Part shown: piece by piece, positions 49,205-60,700 of the stretch
Layout of the letters: every line of letters starts with the position of its first letter
Numbering within the stretch: position 1 is the stretch's first letter
Source of the DNA: Gorillibacterium massiliense
GTDB lineage: Bacteria > Bacillota > Bacilli > Paenibacillales > NBRC-103111
Assembly (NCBI RefSeq): GCF_000455485.1
Contig: NZ_CBQR020000153.1
Span: 45,632-109,631, forward strand
DNA length: 64,000 bases
Direction: 5' to 3'
The notes under the pieces: generated by a model
Seen by the model: the letters and a program-made list of their open reading frames with translations, nothing else
Told to the model about the DNA's origin: nothing
Databases searched by the model: none
Position numbers and translations under genes: made by a program

Positions 49205-50824
49205 ATGTCCGGCACGCTTTTTTTAAACGGAAGACGTTCGGATTTACCCCGACCGGGACGGGATATCCCGGAGGATTTGGCGGTCTACGCAGAGAACGGA
49301 ATCATCCGGGCGGTCGGCAGTGGACAGGAGCTTCGCCTTCAACTCACAGGCCGGGACTATCGCACGGTAGACTGGGAAGGCGGCTACGTGCTTCCTGGAT
49401 TGGCGGACAGTCACATGCATTTGTCGATGCACGGCATGAAGCTGGCGGCATTGGATTTTTCGGAGGCCCGATCGAAGGATGAGATGCTGGAACTCTTGCG
49501 ACAGCGGGCGGAAACGACATCTCCCGGAGAATGGATTCTCGGGCTTAACTGGAACGAAAATGCCTTTACACCGGCGGTTGCGCCGACGATTGACGAACTG
49601 GACGCCGTGACGGAGCGGCATCCGGTGATGCTCACTCGGGTTTGCTTCCATGCTTATTTGGCCAATTCGGAAGCTTTTCGCCGGGCCGGTTTGACGGAAG
49701 GCGCGCCGGACCCGGAATCCGGCGCATATGGGCGGGATGCGGAGGGCCGGTTTAACGGCATGGTCTACGAGGATGCGGCTGCTCCTTTTCAGAAGGTGCT
49801 GCCGGAGCCGGACTATGCGGCGAAGAAGGAATGCATCCGCAGGGCTAGTCTGGACGCTTTGAGGTTAGGGCTTACGGCTTCCCATACCGATGACTTGCGG
49901 TTTTTGGGCAGCCTGGAAACGATGCTGCGCATTTACCGGGAGCTGCGGGAGGAAGGGGTGCTGCTGCGCACGAACCAGCTTGTGTACTATCCCTTTCTGG
50001 AGGAAGCTGCTGCTCTCGGGCTCAAGGCGGGCAGCGGCGACAGCTGGCTGAAGATCGGAGCGGCCAAAGTGTTTGCCGACGGCGTCCTGGGCGGACGGAC
50101 GGCACTTTTGAGTAAACCTTACGCGGATGATCCCGGCAATCGGGGCATCGCCATCCACTCCCAGGAAGGGCTGAACGCCATCGTCGCCAAGGCGCGGGAG
50201 ACCGGCCTGCCAATGGCGGTCCACGCTATCGGAGATGAGGCGGCGGCCATGACCCTAAATGCCTTGGAGCTGCATTCGGGTGTGGGGGTTACCGAACGCT
50301 ATCCCGACCGGCTGATCCATGCCCTGGTGCTGCGCCCCGATCTGGTGGAGCGGATGGCTCGGCTGCCGCTGGCAGCGGATATTCAGCCCCACTTTGTGGT
50401 CAGCGATTTTCCTTGGGCGCTGGAACGCATGGGAGATGACAGGCGGGAGTACCTCTACGCCTGGAGAAAGCTACTGGCCGCAGGGATTCCCTGCGCCGGA
50501 GGAAGCGATGCGCCCATTGAACCGCTGAACCCGTTTCTGGGGCTGCATGCCGCCGTCGCTCGCCGTAGGCCTGGCGTCCTCCACGATGGCTACCTGCCGC
50601 AGGAGAAGCTGACGCTTGCCGAGGCCGTGGACCTTTTCACCGTAGGCAGCGCCTATATCGAGGGTGAAGCGGCGGTACGGGGCAAGCTGGCTGTCGGCTA
50701 TGCGGCGGACTTTACCGTCGTCGACCGGGACATTTTCGCCTTAGCGGACCGGGTGGACGAACTGGCGGATACCGAAGTACAGATGACGGTGGTAAACGGC
50801 GAAACGGCTTATTCACGGCATTAA
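49205..50824 (+). CDS. Metal-dependent amidohydrolase, YtcJ-like (amidohydrolase family 3)
   Basis: 539 residues, AGGAGGGGGG upstream of ATG. N-terminal beta domain and then the metal motif His70-x-His72 (LADSHMHL). Further metal and active-site marks are AKVFADGVLGG (with the family's Lys-containing strand), AVHAIGDEA, RLIHALVL and GGSDAPIEPLNP. The C-terminal end closes the composite domain (GKLAVGYAADFTVVDRDIF). Typical of N-acyl or exo-enzyme hydrolases whose substrate is unknown. Transcribed alone, with a terminator-like hairpin downstream. Confidence 0.88.
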   Translation: MSGTLFLNGRRSDLPRPGRDIPEDLAVYAENGIIRAVGSGQELRLQLTGRDYRTVDWEGGYVLPGLADSHMHLSMHGMKLAALDFSEARSKDEMLELLRQRAETTSPGEWILGLNWNENAFTPAVAPTIDELDAVTERHPVMLTRVCFHAYLANSEAFRRAGLTEGAPDPESGAYGRDAEGRFNGMVYEDAAAPFQKVLPEPDYAAKKECIRRASLDALRLGLTASHTDDLRFLGSLETMLRIYRELREEGVLLRTNQLVYYPFLEEAAALGLKAGSGDSWLKIGAAKVFADGVLGGRTALLSKPYADDPGNRGIAIHSQEGLNAIVAKARETGLPMAVHAIGDEAAAMTLNALELHSGVGVTERYPDRLIHALVLRPDLVERMARLPLAADIQPHFVVSDFPWALERMGDDRREYLYAWRKLLAAGIPCAGGSDAPIEPLNPFLGLHAAVARRRPGVLHDGYLPQEKLTLAEAVDLFTVGSAYIEGEAAVRGKLAVGYAADFTVVDRDIFALADRVDELADTEVQMTVVNGETAYSRH

Positions 50825-50840
50825 CGATTTTTTTATAAGG

Positions 50841-50886
50841 GAAGCTCTCGACGGCAAGGTGATGCTGTTCAGGTGCTTCTTTTTTG
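50841..50886 (+). terminator. Terminator-like hairpin
   Basis: GAAGC pairs with GCTTC around a long partly paired loop and is followed by six T. The stem is short, so the call is tentative. Confidence 0.45.
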
Positions 50887-50994
50887 CTATATAATGCTTC
50901 ATTAGGGTTGACTTTACTTTGGGTCAGTGTCGGCGCAAAGCCGTTTATCCTTGGTGCTGCGTCAAAAGCGAGCAATTTGGTTATGTACTTCAAT

Positions 50995-51147
50995 GAGGTC
51001 TTGTCTATGCGAAAGGCGCGGCAACCCGTCGAAGAGAGAAACCGATTGCCTTGTCACCATGCAACAATGTTTTTCGGTCTTACATAAAAAAATGACGGGT
51101 GCCTTCCTAAGACCTCTTGCGCACAGGAGAATTCGCTTTAGGAGGTC
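50995..51147 (+). promoter_or_regulatory. Structured 5' leader of the SleB-like gene with competing hairpins
   Basis: AAGACCTC (51109-51116) can pair with GAGGTCTT (50995-51002), with the upstream GGTCTTA (51076-51082, via TAAGACC at 51108-51114), or with GAGGTC (51142-51147), which contains the ribosome binding site. These pairings exclude each other, so the leader could switch between open and blocked translation starts. It matches no riboswitch class I know. Confidence 0.45.
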
Positions 51148-51156
51148 ATGCGGCAA

Positions 51157-51918
51157 ATGATGAAACGGACATTGATTCCGATTTTTTTTGTGTTGTTTAC
51201 ATGTTTTAATATTTACGGAGCCACGGCCGATCGTGCCGAAGGCGAGGCGGTTGACCACTCGAATCCGGTTGTCGGAGAAGCGCGAGAAGTGACAGACAAT
51301 TGGCTAGCCAGCCGGTTGTCCAGTCGGGCGGCGGCCAGAGCGGATGAGCGGGCAGATTCCCAGGACGTCCCGGACAAATCGGAGCCGGTGGTGATTCAAT
51401 CCGCCGATGATGGTATTGGTGGAGACAAAGGAGAAAAGGCTAATGAAGCGAATACACCCAAGTCATCCAAGGCGGCAGCTTCTGCAGCTACAATCGCGGT
51501 AAAAACAGCCGACACGAAAAATCGGTCCGCTTCCGCCATCGATACGATGGAAGGCATCCGGTTGAATGATGGGGAGTTGGAAATTCTCGCTCGCGTCATA
51601 TATTCAGAAGCCCGGGGCGAGTCTTTTGAAGGCCAGGTAGCGGTTGGAGCCGTCGTGCTGAACCGGGTGCTGTCGCCGCGTTTTCCCGACACGATCAAGG
51701 CAGTGGTTTTTCAAAAGGGGGCGTTTACCGCCCTGCGCGACGGACAATACCGGCTGGCGCCGGATTCCATCGCCTATGCTGCCGCCCTGGAGGCGCTAAA
51801 GGGCGTCGATCCTACCGGAGAAGCGATCTATTACTACAACCCGAAAATCGCCACCTCGGATTGGATTCGCACCCGCCTCCAAACGGCTGAGATCGGCAAC
51901 CACATTTTCGCCCGCTGA
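51157..51918 (+). CDS. Secreted SleB/CwlJ-family cell wall hydrolase
   Basis: 253 residues from ATG 51157, about 11 bases after GGAGG; the ATG at 51148 is only 2 bases from it. Signal peptide (MMKRTLIPIFFVLFTCF...), a low-complexity charged and Ala/Ser-rich linker (about 25-130), then the Hydrolase_2 domain (about 140-253): ILARVIYSEARGESFEGQVA, VLNRVLSPRFPDTIKAVVFQ, AFTALRDGQY, YYYNPKIATSDWI. The first Glu in SEARGE is the probable catalytic residue. Family members are germination or wall lytic transglycosylases. Terminator overlaps the final codons. Confidence 0.88.
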   Translation: MMKRTLIPIFFVLFTCFNIYGATADRAEGEAVDHSNPVVGEAREVTDNWLASRLSSRAAARADERADSQDVPDKSEPVVIQSADDGIGGDKGEKANEANTPKSSKAAASAATIAVKTADTKNRSASAIDTMEGIRLNDGELEILARVIYSEARGESFEGQVAVGAVVLNRVLSPRFPDTIKAVVFQKGAFTALRDGQYRLAPDSIAYAAALEALKGVDPTGEAIYYYNPKIATSDWIRTRLQTAEIGNHIFAR

Positions 51919-51931
51919 TGCGGGCTTTTTT
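51910..51931 (+). terminator. Terminator overlapping the end of the SleB-like gene
   Basis: GCCCGC (51910-51915, the last two sense codons) pairs with GCGGGC (51920-51925), followed by six T. Confidence 0.8.
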
Positions 51932-52102
51932 CATTATGAAGCGAAGTTGCCAAAAGGCACATTGCCGAACACGAGTTCCCTGTTTTATACTGAAGAAAGA
52001 AGCGGATCGGCCATTTGACACCTTCCTGCCCCTGACATAGACTTTAGAGTGTCGGCCTTACGGCGAGCCGTCCGATTCTGCAGAGGTGGAGGGAACAGGT
52101 TC

Positions 52103-52810
52103 GTGGTGATAAAGGAATGGAAGCATGTATTTAAGTTGGACCCTGAGCGGGCCATAAGCGACGAAGCTCTAGAGCGGCTTTGTCTGTCCGGAACCGACGC
52201 GATTATGGTGGGCGGTTCGACGGGGATCACCTACGACAACACTGTCGACATACTCTCTCGCGTCCGCCGCTATGAAGTGCCCTGCGTGCAGGAAATATCG
52301 GCAATCGAAGCGGTTGTGCCTGGGTTCGACCTCTATTTCATCCCGGCCGTGCTCAACACCGATGATGCCCGTTGGATGACTGGAATGCACCACACTGCAT
52401 TGCGCCGGTACGGTTCCTTCATGGAATGGGACAAGCTGATTCCGGAAGGGTATGTCATTTTGAATGACGAGTGCACGGCTGCCCAGCTTACCGGCTCAAG
52501 CGCTCCGGCTGACGCCAAGGATTTGACCGCATACGCACTAATGGTGGACCGGCTGTACCGGATGCCGGTTTTTTACGTGGAGTACAGCGGCGTTTTCGGC
52601 AATATGGAATGGGTGGCTCAGGCGAAAAGCGCTCTTCAGCATACCCGGTTGTTTTACGGAGGCGGCATCCGCACCGCAGAGCAAGCGAAGGCGGCAGCGG
52701 CGGCAGCCGATACCATTGTCGTCGGCAACATCATTTACGAAAATTTGGAGCAAGCGTTAACGACGATCCAAACGAAGCCGTTCCCGAATGTGGCGGCGCA
52801 GTTCGTATAG
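52103..52810 (+). CDS. pcrB: Heptaprenylglyceryl phosphate synthase PcrB
   Basis: 235 residues from GTG 52103 (GGTGGAGGG upstream; GTG 52106 also possible). TIM-barrel prenyltransferase; very close to B. subtilis Pcr[76 protein letters not shown] and IIVGN-type [10 protein letters not shown]. It joins heptaprenyl diphosphate to sn-glycerol-1-phosphate, giving an archaeal-type ether lipid precursor in Bacillales. First of the pcrB-pcrA-ligA group, 26 bases before pcrA. Confidence 0.93.
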   Translation: MVIKEWKHVFKLDPERAISDEALERLCLSGTDAIMVGGSTGITYDNTVDILSRVRRYEVPCVQEISAIEAVVPGFDLYFIPAVLNTDDARWMTGMHHTALRRYGSFMEWDKLIPEGYVILNDECTAAQLTGSSAPADAKDLTAYALMVDRLYRMPVFYVEYSGVFGNMEWVAQAKSALQHTRLFYGGGIRTAEQAKAAAAAADTIVVGNIIYENLEQALTTIQTKPFPNVAAQFV

Positions 52811-52836
52811 ATTCGTATAGAAAGGTAAGATTTTTA

Positions 52837-55143
52837 ATGAACCAAGCTCAAAGCATTTACGAGGCGGTCAACCGCCTGAATCCCGAGCAGAAGCAAGCCG
52901 TCGAAACCGTTGGCGGTCCTTTGCTCATCATGGCCGGAGCGGGCAGCGGTAAAACCCGGGTGCTCACCCACCGGGTCGCGTATTTGATCGCCTCGGGCAA
53001 GGCGGCTCCCTGGAGCATCCTTGCCATCACCTTTACCAACAAAGCGGCGCGGGAAATGAAGGAGCGGGTGGAACAGCTCGTCGGTCCCGGTGCCCGGGAT
53101 ATTTGGGTATCCACCTTCCACTCCATGTGCGTGAAAATATTGCGCCGCGACATCACCCGCATCGGCTATACGTCCAGCTTCACCATCCTCGACTCCACTG
53201 ACCAGCTTTCCGTGATCCGAAACTGCATGAAGGAATTGAACGTCGATACGAAAAAATTCGAGCCCAAAGCCGTCCAAGCCGCCATGAGCGCCGCAAAGAA
53301 CGAGCTGTTGACACCGGAGAGGCTTGAGGCGAAGATCGGGGATTATTTTGACGGGATCGTGGCCAAAGTCTACCGGTTATACCAGAAAAAGCTCAGGGCT
53401 AACAACTCCCTGGATTTCGACGATTTGATCATGACGACGATTCAGCTCTTTACTGAAGTTCCGGAGGTGCTGGATTTTTACCAAAATAAATTCCAATACA
53501 TCCATGTGGACGAATATCAGGATACGAACCGTGCCCAGTATATGCTCTGCCGGATGCTGGCGGATAAGCATCACCGCATTTGCGTCGTTGGCGACTCCGA
53601 CCAGTCCATCTACCGCTGGCGGGGGGCGGATATCAGCAATATCCTCAATTTCGAGCACGACTATCCGGAAGCGGTGGAAATCCGTCTGGAGCAGAACTAC
53701 CGCTCCACCTCCAATATTTTGAATGCAGCCAATAAGGTCATCGCTAACAACCTGGGCCGTAAGGTGAAAAACCTGTGGTCCACTAAGTCGGAAGGTCCGA
53801 AAATTCGCATCTACCAAGGGGATTCGGAGCACGAGGAAGGCTATTTCATCGCTTCTCAGGTTCAGGAAAATGTCCGCGGCGGAGCCAATTACCGGGATCA
53901 TGCCGTTCTGTACCGCACTAACGCCCAGTCTCGGGTGATTGAAGAAATTTTGATCAAGTCGGATATTCCTTACCAGATCGTAGGAGGCATCAAGTTCTAC
54001 GACCGGAAGGAAATTAAAGATATACTGGCCTATCTGCGCCTGATTTCCAATCCCGACGATGACGTCTCGTTGGCGCGGATCGTCAATGTGCCGAAGCGCG
54101 GCATCGGCGATACCAGCATCGACCGTTTGGCGGAGCTGGCGGGAGAGCGGGGCGTGTCCATGTTCTCGCTACTGGCGGAGGCTCATTTCCTCGACATCAA
54201 CAATGGCCGGGCCCGAAATGCCTTGGCCCAGTTCCATGAGATGATTTCCAATATTCATAAAATGGCCGATTACCTCTCCGTTACGGAGCTTACGGAACAG
54301 ATTTTGGAGATGACCCAATACCGCATGGAGCTGCAGCGGGAAGGAACGTTGGAAGCCCGCTCGCGGATTGAAAATATCGACGAATTCCTGTCGGTGACTC
54401 AGGAGTTCGAAAAGCGCAGCGACGAAAAGAGTCTCGTCTCTTTCCTGACGGATCTTGCCCTTATCGCCGACATCGACACGATGGATCAAGATCAGGAAGG
54501 GCCCGGTGAAAACGCCATCGTGCTCATGACGATGCATAGCGCCAAGGGGCTGGAATTTCCCACCGTTTTCATCATCGGCATGGAGGAAGGGGTATTCCCT
54601 CACAGCCGCGCTTTCATGGATAACGAAGAACTGGAAGAGGAGCGGCGGCTGGCTTATGTCGGTATCACCCGGGCAGAGGAGAATCTGTACATGACCTGCG
54701 CCCGCATGCGCACGTTGTTCGGCCGCACCGCCACCAATGCGCCTTCCCGCTTCCTCGCCGAGATTCCTGAGGAACTGAAAGAAGATTGCTCGCCGGCGAG
54801 AGACCGCTACGGCAGCTTTGGCCGCAGTGGCGGCAGCAACGTGTTCGGCGCGAGAAGCGCCGGCGCAGGGTATGGCGGTGCCGGGGCATCCGCCGGCGCC
54901 GGTTACGGCGGCCAGTCTGCTGCCGCGCCGCGCCCCCTCGCGCCCAAGCCCGCCACGCCGAACGTCAACCTGAACCCTGGTGACTTCAAGGTGGGCGACA
55001 AAGTTGCCCACGGCAAGTGGGGTACCGGGGTGGTGGCAGCGGTGAAGGGCAGCGGCGACGACACGGAGCTGCAGATCGCCTTCCCCGCTCCCGTCGGCCT
55101 AAAACGCCTCCTGGCCAAGTTCGCCCCCATCACCAAACAATAA
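52837..55143 (+). CDS. pcrA: ATP-dependent DNA helicase PcrA (UvrD/Rep family)
   Basis: 768 residues from ATG 52837 (AAAGGTAAG upstream). SF1A helicase motifs: Q motif ([12 protein letters not shown], Gln18), motif I AGAGSGKT (33-40), Ia [71 protein letters not shown] and [13 protein letters not shown]. The C-terminus has a Gly/Ala-rich linker and a Tudor-like end ([17 protein letters not shown]) that binds RNA polymerase in Bacillus. Role: DNA repair, plasmid replication and displacement of RecA and RNAP. Same direction as pcrB and ligA. Confidence 0.96.
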   Translation: MNQAQSIYEAVNRLNPEQKQAVETVGGPLLIMAGAGSGKTRVLTHRVAYLIASGKAAPWSILAITFTNKAAREMKERVEQLVGPGARDIWVSTFHSMCVKILRRDITRIGYTSSFTILDSTDQLSVIRNCMKELNVDTKKFEPKAVQAAMSAAKNELLTPERLEAKIGDYFDGIVAKVYRLYQKKLRANNSLDFDDLIMTTIQLFTEVPEVLDFYQNKFQYIHVDEYQDTNRAQYMLCRMLADKHHRICVVGDSDQSIYRWRGADISNILNFEHDYPEAVEIRLEQNYRSTSNILNAANKVIANNLGRKVKNLWSTKSEGPKIRIYQGDSEHEEGYFIASQVQENVRGGANYRDHAVLYRTNAQSRVIEEILIKSDIPYQIVGGIKFYDRKEIKDILAYLRLISNPDDDVSLARIVNVPKRGIGDTSIDRLAELAGERGVSMFSLLAEAHFLDINNGRARNALAQFHEMISNIHKMADYLSVTELTEQILEMTQYRMELQREGTLEARSRIENIDEFLSVTQEFEKRSDEKSLVSFLTDLALIADIDTMDQDQEGPGENAIVLMTMHSAKGLEFPTVFIIGMEEGVFPHSRAFMDNEELEEERRLAYVGITRAEENLYMTCARMRTLFGRTATNAPSRFLAEIPEELKEDCSPARDRYGSFGRSGGSNVFGARSAGAGYGGAGASAGAGYGGQSAAAPRPLAPKPATPNVNLNPGDFKVGDKVAHGKWGTGVVAAVKGSGDDTELQIAFPAPVGLKRLLAKFAPITKQ

Positions 55144-55217
55144 GGCCACGCAAGGCGGCTCACGCATTGGTCGAAGCTTGACGAGAACCTTTCGAATCGT
55201 CGGAGATGGAACGGAGG

Positions 55218-55327
55218 AAATTTGAACTGGAGGAGCGTCAGCGTTCGCCTTTGTTTTCGGATTTCTCCCTTAAAATGTTTTTCTAATAAAGAAATCCGAA
55301 AACAACAGCGACCGGAAGTTTAAATTG
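55218..55327. repeat. Intergenic structured repeat, copy B
   Basis: Outer stem AATTTGAACT/AGTTTAAATT (55219-55228, 55317-55326; one G-T pair), inner 16-bp stem TTGTTTTCGGATTTCT/AGAAATCCGAAAACAA (55251-55266, 55290-55305), and the shared core strand AGCGTCAGCGTTCGCCTT facing ACAGCGAC. It occupies the gap between pcrA and ligA. No other credible feature lies in that 292-base gap. Confidence 0.75.
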
Positions 55328-55375
55328 TCCGCAGTTCCGGCTGCCATGACGATAAGACGGTTTCCGTATCGTTAG

Positions 55376-57484
<2,109 letters not shown>

Positions 57485-57519
57485 AGATAGGGAAAGCTTC
57501 AACAATTGAAAAGATTAGA

Positions 57520-57557
57520 TATCCCCTGGCCATCTGGTCAGGGGATTTCATTTTTTT
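57520..57557 (+). terminator. Rho-independent terminator
   Basis: ATCCCCTGGCC (57520-57530) pairs with GGTCAGGGGAT (57536-57546), followed by a T-rich run. It ends ligA. Confidence 0.85.
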
Positions 57558-57653
57558 CGACAAAATTCGAAATCGTGGTTTTTGTAATGCATTTCATAGT
57601 TTTGCTCAGTAATTCTAGAGTCCTATTTCTTCTACAATGATGGGGAGGGTGCC

Positions 57654-57725
57654 ATGGAATCGAGGGAAGCATTTTGGATCTGCAAGCAACTGAAGCACCC
57701 CTGGTTCAAAGATTCAATTTCTTGA
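57654..57725 (+). CDS. Possible 23-residue leader peptide upstream of the GH53 gene
   Basis: ATG 57654 with GGGGAGGG 5 bases upstream opens a short frame (MESREAFWICKQLKHPWFKD...) that ends at TGA 57723. The ribosome site of the GH53 gene (GTGGAGG) begins one base after this stop, so ribosomes finishing the leader would reach it. No known leader peptide resembles it; chance is quite possible. Confidence 0.35.
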   Translation: MESREAFWICKQLKHPWFKDSIS

Positions 57726-57739
57726 TGTGGAGGCTATCT

Positions 57740-60700
57740 ATGAAAACTTTCAAAAAGGTTATGGTATGCACACTATTGTTGGCCTTGCTAACCACGAGTG
57801 GGTTCGGATTTCCTGCGAGTCGAATCGTCTCCGTTGTAAGCGCTAGCAGCGTGAGTTCCGCTACCAATTTAGATTTTGAAACGGGAGATTTGACCGGCTG
57901 GTCCAAAACGGGGACAGTTGCCGCCCAGACCTCGGACAAACACAGCGGGGCAACGTCCGCCAAGCTTTCGGCGGCGAATTCAACCTTGTCTCAAACGATA
58001 ACGGGCATTTCGCAAGGCAGCTACACGCTGTATGCCTGGGTGAAAGGCTCGACCAGCAGCACCACCAATCCGGCTTACATAACCGTGACCAATACGGGCG
58101 GGCCTGATTCCCGGCTACTGATCGACGGATACATCAGCAGCACGGAATGGACCCAGGTGGCGATTCGCAACGTGCTCGTCTATAACGGACAAGCCACCCT
58201 TACCTTTGGTTCGGGCAGCGGCACGAATCTGTCGGTCGACGATTTGGAGCTGGCCCTGGACAGCGACGATAATAACCCGGTCGCAAACTGGGGATTTGAA
58301 ACCGGCGATTTGACCAACTGGACGGTGAACGGTGGGGTTTCCATCGGTTCCTCGTCTGTTGATACCGGCCTTGGAGCCGCCGTGCTCGAAGCGAATTCCC
58401 AGATCAGCCAGACGATCAACGTTGAGCCGAATACGACCTATATTGCTTCGGTTCGCGCCAAGGTGGACAAACAGGATACTTGGGAAACGCTCTACCAGAA
58501 AAATGACCTGGGCGACACCGGTCAACTTGTGAATGTGACCTCCTACTGCGATCGGGTCAATCTGGGCGTCAAGGACCTAAACGGAACTGTGCTTCGTCAG
58601 GCACCCGCCGGTACGGAGGGCTATTCGCTGTTGACGGTCCGGTTCAAGACGGGGCCGAACGATCATCAAGTTACGCTTTATGCGAATACAATCAAGGATG
58701 CGAACTACGAAAAAAGTGTAGCCACCTACAACTCCACCGGTCCCAACGCCAGCCATGACCAGTGGACGGGCAATGGTGCCGACAAGGCCTATGTCGACAA
58801 CTTTGACGTTTTCGCCTTAGACAACAGCACGGTCAAAGGGGCGGACATCTCTTTCCTGCCTGTAATCGAAGACAAAGGCGGCAAATATTTCAACAACGGT
58901 GTTCAGCAGGATTGTCTGACGATTCTGGCCAATCATGGCGTGAACGCAATTACGGGCATGCTGTTCGTCCATGCCGGCAACTTGGTTTACGATCAGAGCA
59001 ACCCGAAACAAGTAGTCTATGCCTACTTTACGGACGAGGATGGAAACCCGTTCCCGCAATATATGCAAGCCGGCTATTTCGACAAAACCCACGCTCTTGC
59101 GCTTGCCAAGAGAGCGCAGGAGTTGGATTTGAGCTATTTGCCGAGCTTCCATTTCAGCGACTACTGGATGAGTGCAGGCAAAGCGTATACTCCGCTGGAC
59201 TGGATGTATGTCAATTCAAGCGGCAAGCTGGTGGATCAATCCCTCGACGAGATGACGACCACCATGTACAACTATGTCTATGACATGATCAAGAGTTTGA
59301 TCGATCAGGGCACTACCCCAATCGGCGTTAAAATCGGCAACGAACAGGACGGAGGCATCGCCTGGCCGAACGGAAAAGGCTATTCGTCTGCCGGCTTTAA
59401 AGCGCTGATCAATTCCGCCTACGCTGCAGTTCACGATGCGGCGCCGGGAGTAAGTGCATTCATCCATTCGAATAACGGGTATAATCCCGACTACTCGAAT
59501 ACAGTCTTTGGCACGCTGCGTACGAATGGAGTCAGCTTTGACGGGCAAGGGTACTCGCTTTACAGCGGCCACTCCACGGACGCCATTCTGTCGATGATTA
59601 CCAACAACAACTCGCTTTTCCCCGAAAAAGATTACCTTGACGTTGAAACCGGATATACCTTTACGAAGTACAATCCGGACTTTGGCGAAGAGAGCGGCTC
59701 GATGGGACAGTCCAGCTTCTATGCCGCAAACAGCGCCAACGGGCAATACAACTGGCTGCTGGATTATATGCAGGCAATGCGGGATGTTCCCAATCCCCAC
59801 GACCGGATGCGCGGCTTCTTTTATTGGGAGACGGACTGGATCGTGGTCGAAGGCGCGGGTTATGCAACAAGGGGCGGCAACTCGGTAGACCGCCGTACCA
59901 TGTTCAATAACGGCGATGCTTCGATCAAGGAAATGGGCAGCACCGCCAACGGCAAAATGGGTGATATGCTCGAAAGCATGTACGCTTATCTATGGAGAGG
60001 ACATGCCAAGACCAAGCCTGCCACTGCGCAGACACCGCTAAAGGGATTTGGCACATACAGTGTCCAGAAGGCGAGTCCGACCGCCATTTCGCTGGATCAA
60101 TCCGCCCTTAGTCTGGTTGCGGGTAAGACAACAAGACTGCTGCCAACGATTTTGCCGGCTTCCAATACTAGCTCGGACAAGCTTGTTTATGACAGCAACG
60201 TGCGATGGGCTTCCAGCAATGAAAGTGTTGCCATCGTAAACGATTACGGATATGTGACGGCCAAAGCGTCCGGGACGGCGCGAATTACGGTGACTACAGT
60301 TGACGGAGGATTATCCGCTTACACCGATGTAACCGTCACCTCGCCGACAACTGCGGGCAGCTTGACGCTCAAAGTCGGGGGAGCCGTTCCGGGAAGCACG
60401 GTAAGCGCCAAAGTGTGGGATCAGCAGACGCTGGTCGCGACTCTGCCTGCCGGCGCAAGCAATAAACTCGTCAAATATACGTCCAGCAACCCAAGCGTCG
60501 CTACTTTCCTTGGGGAGTTCTGGCAATCGACGAATCCCGGAGTTTTTTACCAACAGACGGATGTTACGACAAATGTGAAATTGAATGTCATCCATGATGG
60601 CACTACGGTCATTACAGCGGAGGCAGTGGACGGATCGGCTTCGTCCTCCTATACGTTGAACGTATCCAAAGTTGCGGTGACAAGCGTTACGTTGAACAAA

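Noticed and set aside
50884-51087. 67-codon plus-strand frame before the SleB-like gene
   Set aside because: No ribosome binding site and overlap with the paired leader segments; the sequence looks non-coding.
50930-51147. SleB leader as c-di-GMP, c-di-AMP or other known riboswitch
   Set aside because: The signature strands of GEMM, ydaO, TPP, SAM, glycine and guanidine classes were looked for and not found, so only a generic structured leader is claimed.
54169-55011. Minus-strand frame opposite the end of pcrA
   Set aside because: Shadow of pcrA; no homology features.
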